Part shown: positions 57,823 through 64,000 of the stretch, one piece after another
Layout of the letters: each line of letters starts with the position of its first letter
Position numbering within the stretch: the stretch's first letter is position 1
Assembly: GCA_964213355.1 (NCBI GenBank)
Contig: CAXOVY010000017.1
Coordinates: 30,187-94,186 of the forward strand
Source of the DNA: JBAXAM01 sp964213355
GTDB lineage: Bacteria > Pseudomonadota > Gammaproteobacteria > UBA9339
DNA length: 64,000 nt
Direction of reading: 5' to 3'
Translations under genes and position numbers: made by a program
Notes under the pieces: model-generated
Databases searched by the model: none
Seen by the model: the letters and a program-made list of their open reading frames with translations, nothing else
Told to the model about the DNA's origin: nothing

Positions 57823-58275
57823 TTATTTCTTTTGTAATTTTTTTACTTCTTCGCTAAACGCTTTTACATCCTGAAAACTTCTGTAAATCGAGGCAAATCT
57901 AACATATGCAACCTGATCAAGACTACGCAGTTCTTCCATTACCATTTCACCTACTACGTGGGAGTTCACTTCTCTCTCTCCAGTTGTACGTAATTTATGC
58001 ATTATGCGTTGCACTGCCTCTTCAAGTTGCTCGGTACTAATTGGCCTTTTTTGCAAAGAATGCTGTATGCCATGACGTAACTTTTCTTCATCAAATGGTT
58101 GGCGCACATTGTTACGTTTAATCACATGCGGCATAGTCAACTCTGCTACTTCATAAGTTGTAAAACGTTCGCTACAAACTATACACTCGCGCCGACGTCG
58201 CACTTGTTTGCCTTCACCAACCAAGCGCGAATCTATTACCTTCGAATCATCAGCATTACAAAATGGGCAATGCAA
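57823..58275 (-). CDS. nrdR: Transcriptional repressor NrdR
   Basis: NrdR represses ribonucleotide reductase genes in response to dATP. The 150-residue protein has the N-terminal zinc ribbon (CPFCN and CIVCSERF), then the ATP-cone from about 50 ([20 protein letters not shown]). Length matches E. coli (149). It lies between glyA and nusB in the common gammaproteobacterial order. Confidence 0.96.
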   Translation of the reverse strand: MHCPFCNADDSKVIDSRLVGEGKQVRRRRECIVCSERFTTYEVAELTMPHVIKRNNVRQPFDEEKLRHGIQHSLQKRPISTEQLEEAVQRIMHKLRTTGEREVNSHVVGEMVMEELRSLDQVAYVRFASIYRSFQDVKAFSEEVKKLQKK

Positions 58276-58286
58276 TTAATAATCCC

Positions 58287-59543
58287 CTATTTTTCATACA
58301 CCGGAAATCTTGCACACATATCTAATGCTTCTTTTTTAACGCGCTCAATTGTTTTGAGGTTATTGACATTATCCAAAATATCACAAATCCAATTGGCAAC
58401 TTGCTCGGTTTCGTTTTCTTTAAAACCCCGTGTTGTAATAGCAGGAGTTCCTAAACGTAAACCACTAGTCACCATTGGCGGACGAGGATCATTTGGTACA
58501 GAGTTTTTATTAGCCGTAATATTTGCTTTAGCTAATGCCTCTAAAGCATCTTTACCGGTAATGTCTTTATTAATTAAACTCAGCAAAAATAAGTGATTAT
58601 CCGTTCCACCAGACACCACATCATAACCTCGCTTAATTACAACTTTGGCCATCACCTTAGCATTATTTACCACTTGTTGTTGATAAATTTTAAATTCAGG
58701 AAGCATCGCTTCTTTAAACGCTACTGCTTTCGCCGCTATCACATGACATAGCGGACCACCTTGTAGCCCAGGAAATACCGCAGAATTAATCTTCTTTTCT
58801 AAATCAGGATTAGATTTTGCCATCACAATACCAGAACGTGGTCCACGCAAGGTTTTGTGCGTAGTCGATGTTGTTATGTCTGCAATCTTTATTGGAGAAG
58901 GATATAAACCAGTAGCAATTAACCCAGCAACGTGGGCAATATCAGAAAGCAAAAACGCACCAACTTCATCAGCAACCAGACGGAATCTTTCCCAATCCAC
59001 AATACGCGAATAAGCAGAAAACCCAGTAATAATTAACTTTGGTTTATGCATGCGCACTAGCTTTTCAACTTGGGGATAATCTATTTCTCCAGTTTTTGGA
59101 TCTAGACCATAAGTAATAGCATTGTAAATTTTTCCTGAAAAACTAACTTTAGAGCCATGCGTTAAATGCCCACCTGCGGATAAGTCCATACCCATAATCG
59201 TATCGCCTGGCACTACGCAGGCAAAATATGCGGCCATATTAGCTTGGGAACCAGAGTGCGGTTGCACATTGGCAAAATCAGCACCAAATAATTCCTTAGC
59301 ACGCGCAATTGCTAAATTTTCAGCAATGTCTACATATTCACATCCACCATAATAACGTTTACCAGGATAACCTTCAGCATATTTATTGGTTAGTATTGAC
59401 CCTTGCGCCGCTAAAACTCGTGGACTAACATAATTTTCAGAAGCAATTAACTCGACATGTTCCTCTTGGCGTAATAGTTCCTTTTGCATCGCATCCCAAA
59501 GTTCTTGATCAAACTCAGCAACAGAAAGATTTTTTTTAAACAT
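58287..59543 (-). CDS. glyA: Serine hydroxymethyltransferase
   Basis: GlyA moves a one-carbon unit between serine and tetrahydrofolate. From ATG 59543 the product has 418 residues, the family length. [36 protein letters not shown] and the PLP-lysine region [15 protein letters not shown] are present. The open frame continues upstream to 59633 but the added residues are not family-like. It can feed glycine made by kbl-tdh into serine. Confidence 0.97.
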   Translation of the reverse strand: MFKKNLSVAEFDQELWDAMQKELLRQEEHVELIASENYVSPRVLAAQGSILTNKYAEGYPGKRYYGGCEYVDIAENLAIARAKELFGADFANVQPHSGSQANMAAYFACVVPGDTIMGMDLSAGGHLTHGSKVSFSGKIYNAITYGLDPKTGEIDYPQVEKLVRMHKPKLIITGFSAYSRIVDWERFRLVADEVGAFLLSDIAHVAGLIATGLYPSPIKIADITTSTTHKTLRGPRSGIVMAKSNPDLEKKINSAVFPGLQGGPLCHVIAAKAVAFKEAMLPEFKIYQQQVVNNAKVMAKVVIKRGYDVVSGGTDNHLFLLSLINKDITGKDALEALAKANITANKNSVPNDPRPPMVTSGLRLGTPAITTRGFKENETEQVANWICDILDNVNNLKTIERVKKEALDMCARFPVYEK

Positions 59544-59641
59544 TGGTCTACTCCTCAAGATTATTGAAAGAGAGCATTGTACTACAACACTTCTAAAATA
59601 AAACAAAAAACAAACATTTTTCGAGTAGGACAACCAAACCC

Positions 59642-61001
59642 CTACCTCACCGCCTGCAAGGCTTCAATTAAATTATCAACCGTAATAACCTCTATATCAT
59701 AAAAAGGTTTTTTTGGGGCATTGGCTTTGGGGATAATTGCTTTCGTGAATCCATGTTTTGCCGCAGCTTTTAATCGTTCTTGTCCACTTTGCACTGGACG
59801 AATTTCTCCAGCCAAACCAACCTCACCAAAAATGACCAGATTTTTTTCCAATGGCCGACTGCGCATACTCGATAACACTGCAAGAAGTAAGGCTAAATCT
59901 GCAGCAGTTTCAGTAACCCGCACACCACCAACAACATTAACAAACACATCTTGGTTATAAGTCGGAATACCGCCATGGCGATGTAGCACTGCAAAGCAGC
60001 ATTGCTAAGCGATTTTGATCAAGCCCAATGGTAACACGACGTGGATTTGCCAGATGACTCTCGTCGACCAAAGCCTGAACCTCAACCAAAAGAGGACGAC
60101 TGCCTTCCCAAGTTACCATCACCGAACTACCCGCAACTTGTGCATTATAGTGCGATAGAAAAATTGAGGAAGGATTGGTAATTTCTCTCAAACCCCGGTC
60201 AGTCATGGCAAATACACCAAGCTCATTGACAGCACCAAAACGATTTTTCGTCGCGCGAATTACGCGGTATCGACTATCACTATCACCTTCAAAATATAAA
60301 ACACAATCAACCATGTGCTCCAAAACTCTCGGACCAGCCAAAGTGCCTTCTTTAGTAACATGCCCAACAATAAACAGCGCGGCTCCAGATTGTTTAGCAT
60401 ACCGCACTAGTTGTGCTGCGCTTTCTCTAACCTGACCAACACCACCAGGTGCTGATTGAATTACTTCGGTATACATCGTCTGTATAGAATCAATAACAAT
60501 AACATCAGGCTTTTCCTGCGCTGCGATGGTAATAATTTTTTCAACTTGAGTTTCGGCCAGCAAACACAATTGGTCTTGCGGCAATTCCAGACGCCGAGCA
60601 CGCATTGCAATTTGCTGCAATGATTCTTCCCCAGTAACGTATAAAACTTTATGATTCCGGCCAAGATTGCAAAGAGCTTGCAATAATAAAGTCGACTTAC
60701 CAATCCCAGGGTCACCGCCCACAAGTATCACCGAACCAATAACTACGCCACCACCAAGCACGCGATCTAATTCACTAATAGCAGTTGGCAAGCGCGGCTC
60801 ATTCTTCAGGCTAACATCGGCAAGTAATGTAACGTTATCTGCAGCAGTTGCTGCATATCCAGAAAAACGTGGATTACCTTTGATAACAACATCTTCGATC
60901 AAACTATTCCAAGCGCCACAGTCAGAGCACTGCCCTGCCCACTTTGGGTACGCAGCGCCACATTTCTGACAGGTGTATATAAACTTGGTTTTGGTTACCA
61001 T
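59642..61001 (-). pseudogene. radA: RadA, interrupted by a single +1 frameshift
   Basis: RadA is a DnaB-like helicase-type ATPase that helps branch migration. From ATG 61001 the frame has the zinc finger CQKCGAAYPKWAGQCSDCG, Walker A GGDPGIGKSTLL and KNRFGAVNELGVF. After GLDQNRLAMLL it runs out of frame into CSATSPWRYSDL and stops. Dropping one base of the T run (A residues at 59993-59995 on plus) restores AMLLAVLHRHGGIPTY, and the Lon-like C-terminus reads to 59642. The only lesion is one extra base in CTTT. It may be a real mutation, a sequencing error or a rare recoding event. Confidence 0.88.
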
Positions 61002-61058
61002 CGAAAAATAGTATAACTTAAATTTGTTTATCGCAGCAAAATTAATTATTATTAGCCG

Positions 61059-61676
61059 ATGGATCCTAAAGGTACACTTTACATAATTGCCGCTGCCTCT
61101 GGTACGGGTAAAACCAGCCTAGCAAAAGCGCTCGCAACTACAGTAGAAAACATAAAAATTTCAATTTCTTACACTACTCGTTCAATTCGCGCTGGCGAAG
61201 TGACAAATCAAAATTATTTTTTTGTTGACGTGGCAACTTTTGAATCTTTAATAAAACAAAAAGAGTTTTTGGAGCATGCTCAGGTTTTTGGTCAGTATTA
61301 TGGCACATCACGTCAATGGGTTGAAACGCAGCTAAATGCCGGAATTGACATCATTTTAGACATCGACTGGCAAGGCGCAAAGCAAGTTCGCGAACAAATA
61401 AACTGTGTTAGTGTATTTTTATTACCACCATCGCGCGCCGAACTTCGCCTCCGTCTTGAAAAGAGAAAGCGTGAAGATGCTAAAATTATTGAAGATCGCC
61501 TAGCAGCTGCAAGTAGTGAAATTGCTCATTGCAAAGAATTTGACTATATTGTAATCAATGATAAATTTGAAGATGCACTGGAAGCTTTAAAAGCTATTAT
61601 TAACAGCAAAAGATTACAATGCGAGCATCAAATAAAAAAGCATGCTATGCTTATCGGAGAATTACTAAAAAACTAA
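61059..61676 (+). CDS. gmk: Guanylate kinase
   Basis: Gmk phosphorylates GMP to GDP. The 205-residue protein has the P-loop AASGTGKTSLAKAL near residue 12 and the GMP-binding region SISYTTRSIRAGEVTNQNYFFV, then FGQYYGTSRQWVE, DIDWQGAKQVR and the Lid region RLEKRKREDAKII. It heads gmk-rpoZ-spoT, 57 bases from the divergent radA. Confidence 0.96.
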   Translation: MDPKGTLYIIAAASGTGKTSLAKALATTVENIKISISYTTRSIRAGEVTNQNYFFVDVATFESLIKQKEFLEHAQVFGQYYGTSRQWVETQLNAGIDIILDIDWQGAKQVREQINCVSVFLLPPSRAELRLRLEKRKREDAKIIEDRLAAASSEIAHCKEFDYIVINDKFEDALEALKAIINSKRLQCEHQIKKHAMLIGELLKN

Positions 61677-61698
61677 CTAAATAAAAGAGGTTGTATTT

Positions 61699-62025
61699 AT
61701 GGCGCGTATAACAGTAGAAGATTGTTTGAAAAACGTTGATAACAGATTTGAACTGGTATTGATTGCCAGTAAACGCGCACGTCAACTCGCACAGGGCTCA
61801 AGCCCTCTAGTTCCAGCCGAAAACGACAAGCCAACCGTTATCGCTCTACGAGAAATTGCAGCAAACCTTGTTAACAGCAGCATCCTAGGGGGTAATAAAG
61901 CACCGTTAAAAGTATCAGTCAAAGACACCAGCGAAATTTCCAGCGAAATTATTGCAGAAACTCAAAGCATTGCAGAAGAGCCAGCACCGCAAGAAACAAT
62001 CGCCACAGACACTGAAGGCGAATAA
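61699..62025 (+). CDS. rpoZ: RNA polymerase omega subunit
   Basis: Omega helps assemble and stabilise RNA polymerase and contributes to a ppGpp site. The 108-residue protein begins [20 protein letters not shown], with [14 protein letters not shown] and [13 protein letters not shown], all typical. The tail after about residue 75 is acidic and longer than in E. coli (91). It lies between gmk and spoT, as in E. coli. Confidence 0.95.
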   Translation: MARITVEDCLKNVDNRFELVLIASKRARQLAQGSSPLVPAENDKPTVIALREIAANLVNSSILGGNKAPLKVSVKDTSEISSEIIAETQSIAEEPAPQETIATDTEGE

Positions 62026-62042
62026 AAAACAACGGAGCGCGC

Positions 62043-64000
62043 GTGCATCTTTATAAACAGCTCCATAAAAAATTAAGTTATCTTGAAGCCGATCAAATTG
62101 AGCAAATTCATCAAGCCTACATGATTGCTGCCCAGGCGCATCTGGAACAAAAACGCGATGATGGAGCAAACTATATTACTCACCCAATTGCTGTAGCCTG
62201 CATTTTGGCTGACATGCATATTGATTATCAAAGTATTATTGCTGCACTGTTGCACGACCTTATTGAAGATACATCAATTACTAAGGAAACAATAGTTTTA
62301 CAATTTGGCCAAACTGTTGCCGATCTAGTAGATGGCATCACTAAACTAACGAAAATTGAATCTTCAAGCCAAGCCGAAACCCATGCGCAGAGTTTTCGCA
62401 AAATGGTACTGGCAATGTCACGCGACATCCGCGTAATTTTAATCAAACTCGCTGATCGCTGGCATAATATGCAAACCATCAGTGGTGTAGCACCGCATAA
62501 ACGCTATCGCATTGCCAAAGAAACCCTTGATATTTATGCGCCAATTGCTAATCGCCTTGGCATGCACGATATGTATGTTGCCTTAGAAAATTTAGCTTTT
62601 GCTGCCATCTACCCGCGCCGTTATCGAATTCTAAAAAAAGCCTTGGAACAAGCTCATGGTAATAATACCGAAGTAATGGCCAATATTGAAAAAGAATTAA
62701 ATAACGCATTTATTAAAAGTCCATTAAAAAACACCACTATTGTCGGGCGCAAAAAACACCTTTATGGTATTTACAAAAAAATGCAAAGTCACCACACGTC
62801 ATTCATCAACATCATGGATGTGCACGCTTTTCGCATTGTGGTGGAATCTATCGACGACTGTTATCGCGCTCTAGGTATAGTGCATGGCTTATACAAACCA
62901 GTACCAGGCAAATTTAAAGATTACATCGCTATCCCAAAATTCAATGGTTACCAATCATTGCATACGAATTTATTTGGCCCTTATGGTATTCCAATAGAAA
63001 TTCAAATTCGCACGCAAGCGATGGATCAGATGGCTAACAATGGTATTGCGGCACACTGGTTATACAAGGATGGTGATAAAACAACTAATACAGCTCATAT
63101 TCGCGCCCAACAATGGGTTAATAATTTACTTGAGATGCAACAAAACACTAGTAGCTCACTAGAATTCATCGAAAATGTAAAAATCGATTTATTTCCTGAT
63201 GAGGTTTATGTATTTACACCCAAAGGCAATATCATGGAATTACCACGTGGCGCCACAGCTGTAGATTTTGCTTATGCTGTCCATACGGATATCGGTAATG
63301 CTTGTGTTGCTGTTAGAATTGATCGCAAATTTTTGCCATTATCTACGATATTACTCAATGGCCAAATTGTTTCGATTATTACTTCTCCTAGTGCTAAACC
63401 AAATCCAGCATGGCTTAATTTTGTTATCACTGGTAAAGCACGCGGTAGTATTCGTAGTTACCTAAAAAACCAAAAACGTAGCGAATTAATCGTTTTAGGC
63501 AAACAACTACTTGACCAGGCGCTTTCTGATTTAAAACTTGATTTCCAGAAAATTCATCCTGATGCAATTAATAACTTTTTTAAACAAGCTAATTTCAAAG
63601 AACCAAACGACTTGTATGAGGATATTGGACTTGGAAATCATTTAGCTATTTTTGTAGCGTACCAACTAGCTAATATGTCGGGAAAACAAACGGAAATTGC
63701 ACAAAACTTAGAAAGCAACCCCCTGTTAATTCACGGCGCCAGCGGCATAGCGATTACTTTTGCTAATTGTTGTTGCCCCATTCCTGGTGATCCAATTACT
63801 GGTTTTCTCAACAAAGGACATGGCTTAAATATTCACACCCAGGACTGCATCAACTTGGCTAAGCTACATAAGCAAGCAGAAAAATGCTTGCCAGTACAGT
63901 GGGCAGATGATGTCAGCGGTAATTTTCGCACTACCTTAAACGTAGAAATCCGGAGTGACGCTAATTTAAGCCCATTATGGCACATCCCTGCTACCATAAT
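62043..64000 (+). CDS. spoT: Bifunctional (p)ppGpp synthase/hydrolase SpoT, 3' end outside window
   Basis: SpoT degrades and, weakly, makes (p)ppGpp. GTG 62043 follows GGAG and gives VHLYKQLHKKLSYLEADQ. The HD hydrolase domain has ITHPIAVACILADM (H47) and the paired ALLHDLIEDT (H71-D72). LIKLADRWHNMQT follows near residue 140. The synthetase-like domain shows GRKKHLYGIYKKM and FKDYIAIPKFNGYQSLH. The TGS domain and the RIS/zinc-finger region (NCCCPIPGD) follow; the window ends within the C-terminal ACT region. About 652 codons are visible without a stop. It is third in gmk-rpoZ-spoT. Confidence 0.95.
   Translation, partial: MHLYKQLHKKLSYLEADQIEQIHQAYMIAAQAHLEQKRDDGANYITHPIAVACILADMHIDYQSIIAALLHDLIEDTSITKETIVLQFGQTVADLVDGITKLTKIESSSQAETHAQSFRKMVLAMSRDIRVILIKLADRWHNMQTISGVAPHKRYRIAKETLDIYAPIANRLGMHDMYVALENLAFAAIYPRRYRILKKALEQAHGNNTEVMANIEKELNNAFIKSPLKNTTIVGRKKHLYGIYKKMQSHHTSFINIMDVHAFRIVVESIDDCYRALGIVHGLYKPVPGKFKDYIAIPKFNGYQSLHTNLFGPYGIPIEIQIRTQAMDQMANNGIAAHWLYKDGDKTTNTAHIRAQQWVNNLLEMQQNTSSSLEFIENVKIDLFPDEVYVFTPKGNIMELPRGATAVDFAYAVHTDIGNACVAVRIDRKFLPLSTILLNGQIVSIITSPSAKPNPAWLNFVITGKARGSIRSYLKNQKRSELIVLGKQLLDQALSDLKLDFQKIHPDAINNFFKQANFKEPNDLYEDIGLGNHLAIFVAYQLANMSGKQTEIAQNLESNPLLIHGASGIAITFANCCCPIPGDPITGFLNKGHGLNIHTQDCINLAKLHKQAEKCLPVQWADDVSGNFRTTLNVEIRSDANLSPLWHIPATI

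Overview
The window is an AT-rich stretch (by eye under 40% GC) of a gammaproteobacterial chromosome. Conserved gammaproteobacterial blocks are present: lepA-lepB-rnc-era, rpsF-rpsR-rplI-dnaB-alr, nusB/nrdR/glyA, gmk-rpoZ-spoT, priA, parC, mutS, recJ, bamD. An eukaryote-like phosphatase, a host-attachment-family protein, an archaeal-style oligosaccharyltransferase, decayed genes and insertion sequences suggest a host-associated lineage such as the Legionellales. That placement is inference; no 16S gene is in view.

Layout. 1-2000: a cut-off hypothetical gene and a phosphatase-like candidate effector. 2000-7000: tRNA-Met(CAU), priA, parC and a hendecad-repeat coiled-coil membrane protein. 7040-9075: an acid-sphingomyelinase-like phosphodiesterase pseudogene, 5'-truncated, frameshifted and split by a 1094-bp IS5-family element that can be excised in silico to restore the frame. 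9.1-12.7 kb: a membrane protein and mutS. 12.6-19.8 kb (minus): M13 peptidase, pdxY, AdiC-like antiporter and a cyclic-2,3-diphosphoglycerate-synthetase-like GTPase, closed by a terminator, then a second amino-acid permease. 20.0-21.9 kb: a small double-glycine-leader peptide and a DUF4143-type ATPase preceded by a palindrome.

21.8-30.8 kb (minus): a compact glycogen cluster made of a debranching enzyme, a GT4 synthase-like enzyme, a GH57 hydrolase and a 1417-residue fusion of a eukaryote-type GT3 glycogen synthase with a GT35 alpha-glucan phosphorylase. A 94-bp inverted-repeat element sits between two of these genes and supplies the stop codon of one. There is no glgC or glgB here; the parts resemble archaeal and deltaproteobacterial glycogen sets more than the enterobacterial glg operon.

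30.9-36 kb (minus): era, rnc, two tandem lepB copies each with its own duplicated promoter, and lepA. 36-44 kb: nadB, a host-attachment protein, an STT3-like oligosaccharyltransferase, an RMD1/DUF155 protein and the threonine-catabolic pair kbl-tdh. 44-49.7 kb: small membrane proteins, alr, dnaB and the S6-S18-L9 operon, plus an M55 D-aminopeptidase. 49.7-53 kb: recJ and nadE, divergent. 53-56.5 kb: an IS graveyard in which IS21 joins a LuxR fragment to a broken IS630 element without a target duplication. 56.5-64 kb: bamD, nusB, nrdR, glyA, a frameshifted radA, gmk, rpoZ and the start of spoT.

The strongest candidates for something new are the glycogen cluster with its synthase-phosphorylase fusion, the operon that joins a diphosphoglycerate-synthetase-like GTPase to a peptidase, PLP kinase and antiporter, and the orphan double-glycine peptide.
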